Source: Rotaria macrura
Lineage: Eukaryota > Rotifera > Eurotatoria > Philodinida > Philodinidae
Assembly (NCBI GenBank): GCA_900239685.1
Contig: OENT01000020.1
Coordinates: 1-64,000, forward strand
Reading direction: 5' to 3'
DNA: 64,000 nucleotides
Positions 11,299-47,862 of this stretch are shown here, in pieces (position 1 is the first letter of the stretch; each line of letters opens with the position of its first letter). Below the pieces are notes generated by a model. That model ran no database searches. It worked only from the letters and a program-made list of their open reading frames with translations, and was not told the DNA's origin. A program made the position numbers and the translations under genes.

Positions 11299-12329
11299 GG
11301 TGTATAATCCAGGGGAAAATCACACTGATAGTATGTAAATTGGTTATTAAAATCAGATCAAACGTTCAAACTTAACAACATCTATAAAGATTGATAGAGA
11401 AGCAAACAGTGACGCTTTTTCAAATCATTTTTTCTTCTTTTATAAAATGTAATGTGGCGTGCAAGTCATGAGCAGAAGATGTAAGTTTGAGAAAAAAAAT
11501 CGGCCGTTATTCTTTTTGTCACATGCACACGGAGAAAGAAAAATGGCACGCAGAACAAATAGGAAGTAAGAAAAGCGCCAATGTGCTCAGGTGGTGAGTA
11601 GCACAGAAAACTATAAAAACATGGATACCATAAAATACTTATGGTACAAAAAAAATCAAGTTAGCCAATGGTTAGAAAAACCCTAAACCGATTCATTCAT
11701 TCGTTCTTCAACCTTAGTTAAGATAAAAGCAAATATTAATGTACGATATATGATTATGACAAAACGACTCAAGTTGCACGAAGCGAAAAGAAAAAAAGAG
11801 CCACGGTCTGGCTATTAGAGGCTTTTTTGTAACGATCGACTTGTGCATGAATGTGGTGAAGAGAGTAAAAAAAATCCGAAAGAAACAGAACAAACAGTGA
11901 CATGAAAAAAAAGAGAAAAGATGTGATTTCAAAGTACAGAAAGAAGAACGTTCTCTTTGCTATGGGCTTGTTGCCTGGTTTCAATGACAGTTTGAAATAG
12001 AACAAATAATAAAAAAAACAGACAGGTTTTATTCTCAATAAAAACTAAATAGCTTTTAGTCATAAAATTTTCGATGAACTGAAACACAATGTATTTAGTG
12101 GAAGGGTAGCTGAAGAAAAGTTGCACGCTAATTACTATAGAACATCGAAATGATATTTAGAATTGATTGGTTAAGTTAAAAAAATGAGAAAATAAAAACG
12201 GAAGTCATATACGAAGTAGTTATATGGATGCACAGCAAACGTTCACATATTAAACTAAGCATAGTGATATGCACGCAAATCCGAGTTAATTAGAAAAATA
12301 ATGATTCATACAGATAGAACATTGAAGTC
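11299..12329. promoter_or_regulatory. Divergent intergenic region between SLC35E3 and the ATP-grasp-like gene
   Basis: About 1 kb of AT-rich, partly purine-rich sequence lies between two diverging start codons. It must include both promoters. Frames open on the minus strand around 11714-12126 are rich in phenylalanine and leucine from poly-A tracts and do not look like protein. Confidence 0.45.
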
Positions 12330-14854
12330 ATGAATCCTGTTTCATCATCGAAACCCATCCGAATTCTTTATATTCCACCATATTATGAAAAAGATTTTGA
12401 ACTAGCAATAAATCGATTAATAGCTCATGATAAACATGTCGAATATGAAATATTTACTATCAATAAAACATTTTTGACAATGAATTTAAACCTTTTATTA
12501 TCAATGTGTCGAACTCTAATTAAAGAAGAAAATATACAAATGCTTCTTAGTGACAGTTCGACAAGTCAATTAATAATAGCTAAACTATGTCAAGAATATC
12601 GACATATAAATCATGGTGGAATGAATTTTCTTCACATGTTTCAATGTATGAATCGTCATTTAATGACAGAATTATTTGGTAATGATGAATGTATACCAAC
12701 ATTGCTTATCGATGCAACAGACAATTGGTCAGTTAATTCTCATATTGTCGAAACATTTTTGTCTAATACTAGAATCGATGGTTTTATCGGATCATTGTAC
12801 GGTGTCGATCAACAGTCGTCTGTTTGTCGTTTTTCACAATGGAAAAATCATGCTGATATTATTAATGATTATATTAAATGTTATAAAGAACAATATATAA
12901 CAAGTCTTTCGTCTTTTTTTCGAATTTATATTCCAGTACAACAGTATCCATCGATATTTAAACCAAGTTGTCTTATTCAGCCATTTTATGATCTTGTTAC
13001 ATATCCACATTGGCGTCTTGTTATTGCTAATGCTTGTATATTTGACAAAGATATTATCATGTGGCCCCTTGTAGATGGTTATTCTGGATGGTAAATATTT
13101 TTATAATATGGAAATTTTCATAAGTCTTTTATAGATAACTGAGTTTTCTAGTACTAGAACCAGAGAGTTTTTCTCATAAAGTTTTTTGCTATTTCATAGC
13201 AATTAATGGCAAGTATTTCATCTCTCGAGTACTGAGGTACTTCTATAGGTAGTAAAAGTATTCAGTCGACTTTAACTTAATGTATATATAAAGTTTATGA
13301 TTCTACTATGATTTGAGGTGGTAAATAAACTTTCAAACTCTTCTAACACGAAGTATTCCAGAAGAATACAAGTGAATGAGTAGCTGATGATTATCTAAAT
13401 AAACCAGATTTTTCTAATATGAATTTTAGTTTTTGATTATTATTATGAATACAATTATCCTATTACGATTTTCTAGAAGTGTCCTTCGTTTTATTGACGT
13501 TCAACCCTATCATCGAAAAGAAAAAAAATGAGATTCTATGAGCATAACATTAGTTCTTGTCTTTCTTTCAATGATATTCAGATAATATCTCAAATGATTC
13601 ATGATTTTTGTACAAGTGAATGATGCAAAAGTTCTTTCTAAATATTCATCATAGTCAATATGAAGAGTAGAAAGTAGTTTCTCGGTACTACATTATCGAA
13701 GAATAGATGAAGTATAATTTTTAAGCTCGTTCGTAGACGACTAGTTTTCTAAGTAAATATTAGTAAATTATTACTGTTTGATCAAGGATTTTTGCAAGAC
13801 AGAAATTCGAACCAGTAATCTGAATGTTGAGATAGTATATTTACTTTCTCGCTTAGACAAAGAAACTTTTTACATAAGTTCTCGACCCTGAAATGGTCCA
13901 ATCACAATTTTACTACAACTCATGATACAACATATTTGTTGTTTCCTATCGAAGCAATCAAAATTTGAAATCATTCATGTCCAAACACCTGGTATTATCA
14001 ATGATCATTTTTCTTCTCGAATTCGCCGACAAAAACTTAATTGTATCAACTCTTTTTAAATTTTAGATCTAAATCAATGTAATTTCGATATTATAAAATA
14101 TTCATTGATTTGTTTTAGGCCATTTCTAGCTGAAAAACCATTGGCAATTATGCCAATCATAATTTGTCCAAGTCAACTAATTTCTATTGAACAAAAAAAT
14201 TTAATTTATACACGTTTTCGACAACATCTCAATCGTTTGATAACATCCTATCATCTACGCTACGGTTGGATTGAGTGTTGTTATTTTATATCATGCAAAA
14301 ATGAAATTCGTCTCATATCAATCAAACCGACTTATTCTGTCTATTTAAGCGAAGCACTAAATTCTATATGTCAATATGGAAAACCACTATTAGCTCTTGT
14401 AAATTTATCGAATCGTCTACGACCTCAAACACCGATTCTTAATGGCAAAACTGTTTATATACATCGATTATGGATAAAAACACAGCAAAAAACTTCTATC
14501 AATGATCTAATCAATATGAAAGAAATCAAACGAATTTATCGATCAACTATACCTACAAATCAATGTGTTCGCCTACGTTTTCAAGAAAATGATAATATCA
14601 ATAATGATGATAAAGAAATTTTTACTGAAGTTGGTTTTATTCAAGTTCATGGTGAATACTATGAAATAGGTTTAGCAAATTTAATTGAATTTCGCTATAA
14701 ATTACTAAAAAAACCTGAATTATTTCCGTTTGCACATCATTCAATGCTATCGTATAATCAGTATCAGTTTGATCCTATAACGTGTTTACCGTCAGATGAA
14801 CTACTGGAAAAATTAAAAAATAATCAACAACATGAACAAAAAGATTTGATCTAA
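12330..14854 (+). CDS. ATP-grasp-like protein, probably catalytically dead
   Basis: Two exons, 12330-13090 and 14119-14854, join through a split TG|G codon to give 498 residues. The first 40 residues (IRILYIPPYYEKDF, then a beta strand) resemble the start of a group of metazoan ATP-grasp proteins of unknown role, which look like carnosine synthase. The second half follows the ATP-grasp order: a strand ANACIFDKDIIMWPLVD, a helix, then YGWIECCYFISCKNEIRLISIKPTY. In active ATP-grasp enzymes this last block ends in E-x-N-x-R, which binds metal and phosphate. Here it reads I-K-P-T-Y, so those ligands are gone. No glycine-rich loop is evident. The family assignment rests on remembered architecture and is moderate; that it is expressed protein is well supported by the frame length and the clean splice. 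Confidence 0.6.
13091..14118 (+). other. Long intron of the ATP-grasp-like gene
   Basis: A 1028-bp AT-rich intron with GTAAAT donor and TTTTAG acceptor. I see no gene or clear repeat in it. Confidence 0.55.
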
Positions 14855-16160
14855 GTGGACTCATTCGTGTGAATGTTCTGATTGATTTCGTGCACATAGC
14901 ATTGATGGAAATACAAAGAGAAAAGAGAAAATCAATGATTAAACAACCGATATAAATATATTTATTATATAGAGTCAGAAGTGAAGCGTTGATGAACATT
15001 GCAATTCTTGCACATCGCAGATATAATGGCCTCATAAATCATATTTTGTGAATGTTTGCTAGCAAAACAGAGGATGTTTGAAGACTCATCAGGCTATTTC
15101 TTCTTCTTTTCACAAGTGATGCGGCATATACGTGAAGAATGATGGAATCATGTGTTATTGCTTGTATTGTCTACAAGATTCTGCTCACTTCAAATAAGTT
15201 CACATGGTCATTTGAATAAACAATAATGTTGTACAAAAAATTTATTTTATAGTGTCATCACATTGAGATACTATATAGAATCAACAGCAGAAACGTTAAA
15301 AGAAAATGAAGTTTAAACACGTTTTCTTCAAAAAATCTCTTATAACTCAGAAACGAAACTTAATACAGGAATGCGAACAAGTGTACTTCTGTGACTCTAT
15401 CAAGTTTTAAGAAACAAGCAATGTACACATTTTATTCAAAATGCAATGGTCTTTGAAAGAGTCTCTATGAATTGAAAATTACTGCGTCAGATTACGTATG
15501 AAATTTTAGCATGGACTGTAGACGAGCGACCTAGATTCTTAGTATTATATGAGAAAGAACCTTATTGTTTGTTTTGTCTAATACTAAACAGAATACTCTA
15601 ATCTATGATTAATGTTCTAGAATTAAATCATCGATGTATTTACCGTTGATATTATCAGGAATAAATTGTTTCTTTTCTTCTATCAATCGATCTAATCTAA
15701 AAATAGGGATTTGTATTATAAAAATTTTTAGATCATCATTTTTTTTGCCTGACTCAAAGAACAGAATGGATTAGGAATTTTTCATTGGTTTTTAAAATGA
15801 TATTGAACGTTTATTTGTTTGAAATTGAATTGTTTACAAAAAAAAAGAAAGAAACGGAGGTTCTTATATGTGAAGAAGCGTAAAAGGAAGAAAGTGAAAC
15901 GAAACGAATAAAATAAATTTATATAGAACTATAATGAGTTAATTAGACACTGTTTTTTTTCTGTTTAATTCAAAATTTGATATCATAAAAGGAAAAAGAA
16001 AACATAAATCGAAATTATCGAAGAAAAACAAAACGAAAAAAAAGAAGATTTGATAGAATATTTATCTTTGGGAAGCATATCTCCCATGGCAAGATTATCG
16101 AATGGAAAATATTTTCACCGGACGGTGTAGGTATAAACGAAAAATAAATTTTATTACAGT
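14855..16160. other. Intergenic region between two converging genes
   Basis: The plus-strand ATP-grasp-like gene and the minus-strand dynein gene converge here across 1.3 kb of AT-rich sequence. A minus-strand AATAAA at 16150-16155 belongs to the dynein transcript. Otherwise I see only short chance frames, including a 28-codon minus-strand stretch at about 15619-15704 that follows an AG. Confidence 0.5.
16150..16155 (-). terminator. AATAAA polyadenylation signal of the dynein gene
   Basis: On the minus strand an AATAAA lies five bases after the dynein stop codon (16161-16163). This implies a 3' untranslated region of only a few tens of bases. Confidence 0.55.
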
Positions 16161-41513
<25,353 letters not shown>

Positions 41514-41826
41514 GATTCTGTATATGAATTCGATCAACACAGAAAATGAAATTGTATGTATGTATTTATTACCATTGTGGATGTATTTACAAGTTTGATT
41601 ACTAAGCAACAAATGTCCTTCAGTAGAATGTAATTGATGATAAAGAATGTAGTAGGAAATGATTCGCATTCAATCAAAATTCAGTTTTTGTATTCATTAA
41701 TATTAGTTTTTAAAATTTGTGTGTCACTACTTTTGTTTTGTTAAATGACGACATCTATCGAATAAGTTTGATGTATATATATATAAATAGATGATATATT
41801 TCTTGATTGCTATTTTTAAAATAATT

Positions 41827-41832
41827 TTTATT
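41827..41832 (-). terminator. AATAAA signal of the Spire-like gene
   Basis: On the minus strand AATAAA begins three bases after the stop codon (41836-41838). This matches the very short 3' ends seen at the dynein and ADHFE1 genes. Confidence 0.5.
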
Positions 41833-41835
41833 ATT

Positions 41836-42516
41836 TTACACAATTGTTGTTGGATCAAATAGTATGAAACAATCAATACAGCATATAAAATTCTTATTTA
41901 AAACACTTTTCTTGTCTATCTTTTTTTTACATTTGTTTTTTGTCGACGAAAACGATGACGATGATGATGAATCGGAATCAGATCTTTTGTGATTTTTTGT
42001 TATTGTAATATTATTCATTAATGATGCTGTTGCTGTTGTTGAGGAGCGTCGTAGTAAATTTAATGAGATAAAACAAAGATTATCTTGACGAAGATTAATT
42101 TTACGTTGACATTTTGAGCAAATACGTTGCAAGCATATCGTACAACGAATACCAGGTTTAAACAATGAAAATTTTACTTTTCGACATGAAAAACAAATAT
42201 GACCATTGACAACAGTTTTATATAGATCAAAGTCGTAGAGTAATGTTGCAAATTCACTATTGGTTTGTACATTTCGTATATGTGATAATTCATCGAAATT
42301 TAATGCAACGTATATATTCTTTTTAATCGACTGTTTTATTTCCTTTGATGATGAACATGGGTCAGATGTAGTTTCTGGAAGAGACACCGATACATCTTCC
42401 ACTTCAATATTAGACGTTGATGACGATGACGTAGGAGTTTCTTGGATAGGTAATTCAGTGTCATCATCCTCTTCAATCAAAATTGGTTGAACACGTTTAC
42501 GTCCTAGCGTTGACAT
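41836..42516 (-). CDS. Spire C-terminal-like protein: Spir box plus FYVE-like zinc finger
   Basis: One exon encodes about 226 residues from the ATG at 42516; an in-frame ATG further upstream (42600) would add 28 residues that look non-conserved. Spire proteins nucleate actin filaments on vesicle membranes and carry KIND, WH2 repeats, a Spir box and a modified FYVE finger. Here only the last two are visible. FDELSHIRNVQTNSEFATLL and YDFDLYKTVVNG match the Spir box region. The finger follows as CFSC, then CTIC, then CSKC, and closes with CCIDC near the C-terminus, as in Spire. The N-terminal 80 residues are acidic and serine-rich; a polyserine stretch precedes the last cysteines. I found no KIND or WH2 coding sequence upstream. 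It may bind membranes or Rab GTPases without nucleating actin. Confidence 0.75.
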   Translation of the reverse strand: MSTLGRKRVQPILIEEDDDTELPIQETPTSSSSTSNIEVEDVSVSLPETTSDPCSSSKEIKQSIKKNIYVALNFDELSHIRNVQTNSEFATLLYDFDLYKTVVNGHICFSCRKVKFSLFKPGIRCTICLQRICSKCQRKINLRQDNLCFISLNLLRRSSTTATASLMNNITITKNHKRSDSDSSSSSSFSSTKNKCKKKIDKKSVLNKNFICCIDCFILFDPTTIV

Positions 42517-42921
42517 CAATCTTTGAGGTCTTTTAACACACGTGGCGCGAATCAGTAATGTTTTGATTTTATTGTATATTACATATGTATGTATATACAT
42601 GTATATTTAGAGAACGCAAGAGAATAGAGAGACATGAAATCATTTTTTTATAGCATATTCTTCTATAATCGATAACAACAACGATTAGTATCCAAATCTC
42701 GGGCAGTTCAAACTGGCAGATACACAATAGAAGATGTTACACAATTTTCATGTCTAGTGTGTTTTCAGTGGGTTGTCAATTTCATGAATATTAAGCGTTT
42801 AACAAATCCATTAACGTTATCGAGAGAACTTCAGAACAGAAACGAATGCTATCTATGCAGTTCTGTTTGTTTCTATTGATTAAGTAATAGAAATCATCAC
42901 AAAAATCATTTGTTCACTTCT
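42517..42921. other. Upstream region of the Spire-like gene
   Basis: This 400-bp stretch should hold the promoter and 5' untranslated region of the Spire-like gene. I see no missing KIND or WH2 exon and no repeat in it. Confidence 0.45.
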
Positions 42922-44459
42922 CACGAGGGAACCTTTTCACGTGCTCTGCCCCCCCCCTTCCCAGCCGATTTCAATGAAACTTTTTCTACAGATACTGCAT
43001 GGTGCCCTAGTAAAAAACTGAAAAGGGTTTGAGTGGGAATTGCCTCCTTCAAAAGTTATGGTTGTCTTAATTTTTGACAGTATAGAGAAAAATATAGAAT
43101 ATTAGGAACCACAATTCTATGAAAATATGATCGAAAATTCTAAATTTGTTTCCTGACGTTATTCAATATCTTACATATTTGGATGGGGGGAGAGCTGGGG
43201 ATGGAAGTCTATTGGTTTTTTCATTATCAAGCTACGTTACAAAATTTTCTCCTTGACGAAAAACATTCAGAAGGTAATAAGAAGTAATGCCGTACGATGC
43301 TTCTAGTAAATTTAGAAAGAAAGTCATGTTGGTGTGATAGTTAAATATTCAAGCGAACGACTATAATCATCACAGGAACAGATATCTCTTACCTGTTCAT
43401 GTGCACCTCTTGCCCAAAACCGATCTTTTTTGTTTTGAACGTTTTTCTATTTTTTGTATCAAATGATAGTTAGAGAATGTTAAATATAAGTCTCTTTTTA
43501 AATACCATGCGTAAACGAGCACATGGAGAATTTATTCGAATATATTGGTCCAAAAATGATCATTGTCGACACATGTGCAATCAACAAGAGCAGAAAAAAG
43601 GTTCTCTATGTAAAATAGTGTGCTATTGATTTTCTTACGAAAACCAAATTGTGGCAATGAAAACATCAAGAGACTACACTCTAAAAAAAAGAACTTTACC
43701 GAACCCCCCAAAAAGTTTCGGCAGATGACAAAAAGCTTGCAAATATTTTGAAAGTTCCAAAAGAATAATAATAAAAGACAAGGAACCTTAAAAGGATCGG
43801 ACCGTGTGCCCGCAATCAGATCCTTTTTTCTTCGAAGCCTATTTAAGTTCGTTAGACCAAAAAAGGTTTCGTAGTTAAATACGAAACGTTTCAAGTTTCG
43901 TATTAAACCTCATGGTCTCGTACTGGGTTTCGTATAAAACCATTATATTTATTACGAAAATTTTCAAGTTTCGTATTTACCTACGAAACCTTTTTTGGTC
44001 TAACGAACTTAAATAGGCTTCGAAGAAAAAAGGATCTGATTGCGGGCACACGGTCAGATCCTTTTAAGGTTCCTTGTCTTTTATTATTATTTTTTTGGAA
44101 CTTTCAAAACATTTGCAAGCTTTTTGTCATCTGCCGAAACTTTTTGGGGGGTTCGGTAAAGTTCTTTTTTTAGAGTGTATCCTCTCCAGCTTTTCCCCAT
44201 CCAAATATGTAAGATATTGAACAACGTCAGGTAACAAAATCAGAATTTTATATCGTATTTTCGAAGAATCGTGGTTCCTAATATTCTATATTTTGCTATA
44301 TACTGTCAAAAATTAAGACAACCATAACTTTTGAAGGAAGCGATTTGCAATGAAACCCTTTTAAGGTTTTTACTAGGGCACCACGCAGTATCTATAGAAA
44401 AAGTTTAATTGAAATCGGTTATGGGGTGGGGGGGGGGTACCTAAAAAGGTTTCCTCGTC
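42922..44459. mobile_element. Fold-back element with about 280-bp arms
   Basis: The left arm (42922 to about 43205) and right arm (about 44180-44459) are inverted copies with roughly one change in ten bases. Shared blocks include ATACTGCATGGTGCCCTAGT, CAAAAGTTATGGTTGTC, ATTTTTGACAGTATA, AATATTAGGAACCAC and ATATCTTACATATTTGG, each with its complement in the right arm. Both arms carry a long C or G run near the outer end. Between the arms lie about 470 bp of unique sequence and a younger palindromic MITE that abuts the right arm. I find no transposase. Confidence 0.85.
43677..44177. mobile_element. Palindromic MITE with TA target-site duplication
   Basis: This 501-bp element begins CACTCTAAAAAAA and ends with its complement, flanked by TA on each side. 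The two arms, each about 210 bp, are nearly identical inverted copies, with only a few changes and small indels, so the element is young and would fold into one long hairpin. The centre (about 43890-43968) is rich in TTTCGTA repeats in both directions. No protein is encoded. The TA duplication and inverted ends are typical of Tc1/mariner-related MITEs. Confidence 0.88.
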
Positions 44460-45565
44460 AGTTGAGATCTTGTTTCTTATTCTTCTGAAGTACATGAGTT
44501 TTCGTCTCTTTTGGTGTGACTCTTGAATATTTCTGTGCGCAGTCTTCTAGTAAATAATCATTTACAACGAATCTAGAATAATTGTTATAGTTCTATATAA
44601 CCGCGTGTACTTAACACGCGCGTTCAAATACAACAGAACTCTTCAAGTTGATGGCTCATATTTATATAACGCACTTCCAAGGTGTAAGACCGCTTCTGTC
44701 AATTTTTCTACTAATTTTTTCTCTCTAGTTAATGAATGATTGTAAAAAAAGAATATGGCATAATGAGTTCTGATATGAGCAGATGCATTAAATGACGATT
44801 ATGTTATTCATTCATGGGTGACTACTGTTGTTACATATCTATAAAACTAAGAAATCATTGATCAAACTCTTAATTCTTAGCGAATGGTCCTCAATGATTC
44901 TGACGAGAAAAGGATCGATTTTTTCAGCTGATAGAGAATCAAATATTCAGTCAAAGAATTAATATTTTTCAAAATGATTGATAGAAGTAAAACTAAGAAA
45001 TAATAAATAGTTGCTATTTAATCTGGTTTTGTCTTTGAATACGAGTACTTCTGATCGTTTACAGTACTATTGATATTTATCAAACTCATATTTAGTACTG
45101 TAGAAAATACATACAATGAGAGATCTTTAATGGAGAAATGAAAATGAAAGGCTAGAATATTTCAGAGGAGTATTGATACTCACTATTTCTTCAGAAAATA
45201 TGTATTTGATATGTACACCAGTGAATGAATAAGTTTGATATTTTACGTGTATCGGTATTATATTAGTTTTGTAGAAGAATATTTTTCAAAGACATGATAT
45301 TTTATTACCGAAAAGTAGCAATTAACTTGGCACATCTGACATTATTATTTCAAGGATTTAAATTATAATTTAAATCAAATATTCACACAATATTACATTC
45401 GACATAAAATCACTGAAAACGAAATTTTTTTTTGTCGTTTATTGAATAGCCTCTGAGAGACTTCAGAAAAAAAAATCAAAATCTTTTCTAACTATATCAT
45501 TACATGATTAAACAATAAAGACATAAGTTTGTATGAAACCGAACAATAAATAGCTGTGTTTTTCT
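44460..45565. other. Intergenic stretch between the fold-back element and the GTPase gene
   Basis: About 1.1 kb of AT-rich sequence. A short hairpin, CGCGTGT and ACACGCG with a five-base loop, lies near 44602-44620. I see no gene. Confidence 0.5.
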
Positions 45566-47815
45566 CTACAAATTTTGTTCATATCGTTTCGTATTCATGT
45601 CGATGATGGCAGCAACCAATGGATTGCTCACTAGAATGAGGTCATCGCATAATCTATTCAGATAACTAAAAATGTGTTTGCCACTATCAACTGCCGACCA
45701 AGCGCAGACAATAGCCGATATAACTACACCTGCGATAGCTGTAGTGGCAGTAAGTGCAATACGTGCACCTCCAGTTACAACAATGGCCGTTGGTGCAGCT
45801 GCTCGAATGATATCATCAGAAAATGGAGCACCAGCCATAAACGCGCCACCTACTGCTGCTCCTAGTGAGCCTTTTTTTGATTTTGATTTCATCATTGTTG
45901 CTGTGACGCAACTTTGAAGGGTTGATGTTTGCAAACAACCGTCATCAATAGTTAAATGAAATTGTAACAAATATTGACGGAGATCATTTGTTATGCCAAA
46001 CACTTGTCGAATGTGATCTCTTGCAAGATAACGTGGTAGTTGATCACCGAAAGGGATTATAGCAGCAAGTCCAGCTCCAACTTTGTAATTCAACACGTTC
46101 AGTACATAACCACGGCGAAAACAAATATTGATGACACGAGCGAACGCTCGCATTGCCAATGCATGAATGCGATGATTACGTGCATCGAATGCCAAACGAC
46201 TCAATTCATCAAATAATATTTTCATGTCAAATGATTGCTCTTGCAATAAGAGTTCAGCATCAGAACTTGCTGGCATATAATCAGCTGCTGTTAGATAAAC
46301 TCGATGTGACTCAACTTCATTATCGAATCTTAATTGTTCGATTATGGTCGATGAAAATTGTTCACGTTGCATTGGTGTACTTTTACCAAAATAGATACCT
46401 GAACGTTCACGGAATTTAACCAAAAAATCAACGTCGACTTTCGATCGTACTAGAATACAATGTCTTTTTAATATCTGTTCGACATAAGCTATCCATCCAT
46501 ATTGTTCATAGCGAAGTTTTTCATCAAATACTAGTATATAGATATCACAATCGGCTTTTCGAATTTCGTCTAAATAGTTGCCGGGCTCAACTTCACTATC
46601 GACTATAGCTATATCTTTATCATGACCTTGAATATCGACCAGTGTAATGGCAGTGATCTTCAATCGATTCTCAGGCGATTGCAATGGCTCTTTTCGATCA
46701 AATTGTAATTGATAATATGTACTTTTTATACTACGTACTGGTGAAGATTCATCTGTAGTTAAATCTTCAATACCAAGCAGACGATTAAGAATCGTACTTT
46801 TACCAACACATGTATAACCAATAAGACCAATCTTCGCTCGTACAATATCATGACGATCATTCTTCCATTGATCATTTAGATCCTTTTCAATCGTTAAAAT
46901 TAAATCGAGACTTTGTGGTTGAATTTGATCCCCTGAAGTAAGTGCACAATTCCATTCGATCAGTTTTGCATGTGTATTCGAGAATGCTCGATAGAATTCA
47001 GCATCTGCAATATCGACAAGTAAACGTTCACATATACGAATGTAGAGCAAACCAATCTCATCATCATTATTATTATCAAGATCAGACATTGAAATGACTT
47101 GTTTATATTCACCTTGACATGTACTCAAAATGTTCACTGGATCTTCTTTAATTCGTGTCACAATATCAAATAATTTCTCAGCCATAATATGAGCTTCAGT
47201 TGTTACTTGATGTGTCTGTGTCCATCGAGAGAAACGTTCCAGTGTAGTAATAAGATTGACTAGATGTCTTCGACGGCATTCAATATCACACCAAAGATCA
47301 ATCATATTATTTTGCGTAAGTGTTTTCGATAGTAAATGACATGTATAACGAATACCATACTTAATGGTCATACTACCCGATAAGTGTTTCATGAGAACTT
47401 GATCCACTATTGGCGTTTGATCACGAGAATATTCAAGTAAGCAGAACATACAACGAAATCGTTTATTGTTTCCATTGAGCATTTGTACTGAATGAACACA
47501 TTGTGTACAATACAATCGATTACATTTTGTATTTGTACATTTTCGTGGAACACGATCATCTTGTATTCCAAACGAACTAAGACACATCGTGCACGAGCCA
47601 TACAGCTATAGTATGAGTTTAATATATTTCGAAGCAATCCTTTCAACGAACGTTATCAAATGTACCTGTTTCGTATTCAAATTAATATTTCTACGACCAT
47701 GTATCACTGATAGATCTTCTTTTTCGTCGTTGAATGGTCGAGAATCTATGTAAAAATCAAAAGAAATTAACCAAACTAAAATAGTTCTATTACTTTTTGC
47801 AGAAAAATTCCCCAT
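45566..47815 (-). CDS. IRG-like GTPase with N-terminal eight-cysteine zinc finger
   Basis: Three exons, 47794-47815, 47666-47745 and 45566-47605, give 713 residues. The start MGNFS places a glycine at position 2, as in N-myristoylated proteins. Residues 39-89 form a cross-brace finger: CTMC, then two more cysteines in KCTNTKC, CTQC and CMFC, close in spacing to FYVE, RING or PHD fingers. The G domain has P-loop GYTCVGKST (about 297-305), DIQGHD (about 358) and SKVD (about 422). Between them YLDEIRKADCDIYILVFDE and later AAIIPFGDQLPRYL match the layout of immunity-related GTPases, which attack vacuoles holding pathogens in vertebrates. Alanine- and glycine-rich hydrophobic stretches near 585-640 could insert into membranes. 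Only the P-loop, switch and base-recognition motifs are certain; the IRG label is likely but a related TRAFAC family is possible. The finger is not a usual IRG partner. Confidence 0.8.
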
Positions 47816-47848
47816 AGTATTTATTTGCAAATATTGAAGTTTGATGGG

Positions 47849-47862
47849 TACACTCTAAAAAA
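47849..47862 (+). repeat. Solo copy of the MITE end motif
   Basis: The sequence TACACTCTAAAAAA matches the end of the 501-bp palindromic MITE including its TA. I found no matching complementary end within the next 1.4 kb. It may be a decayed element or chance in AT-rich DNA. It lies only about 35 bp upstream of the GTPase start codon. Confidence 0.4.

Noticed and set aside
11714..12126. Overlapping minus-strand frames rich in Phe and Leu that could look like membrane proteins
   Set aside because: They arise from A-rich and purine-rich plus-strand sequence between two genes, lack splice support and show no family features.
15619..15704. Possible small minus-strand exon ending in a stop, preceded by TTTTTAG
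   Set aside because: I found no upstream exon with a matching donor and no family similarity; the dynein gene clearly ends with its own stop at 16161.
42922..44459. The inverted repeats as a CRISPR array or integron-like structure
   Set aside because: There are only two long arms in opposite orientation, no regular spacers and no associated proteins; the context is eukaryotic with spliced genes.
45672..46419. Plus-strand frames inside the GTPase gene
   Set aside because: They are antisense shadows of a long, motif-bearing exon on the minus strand.
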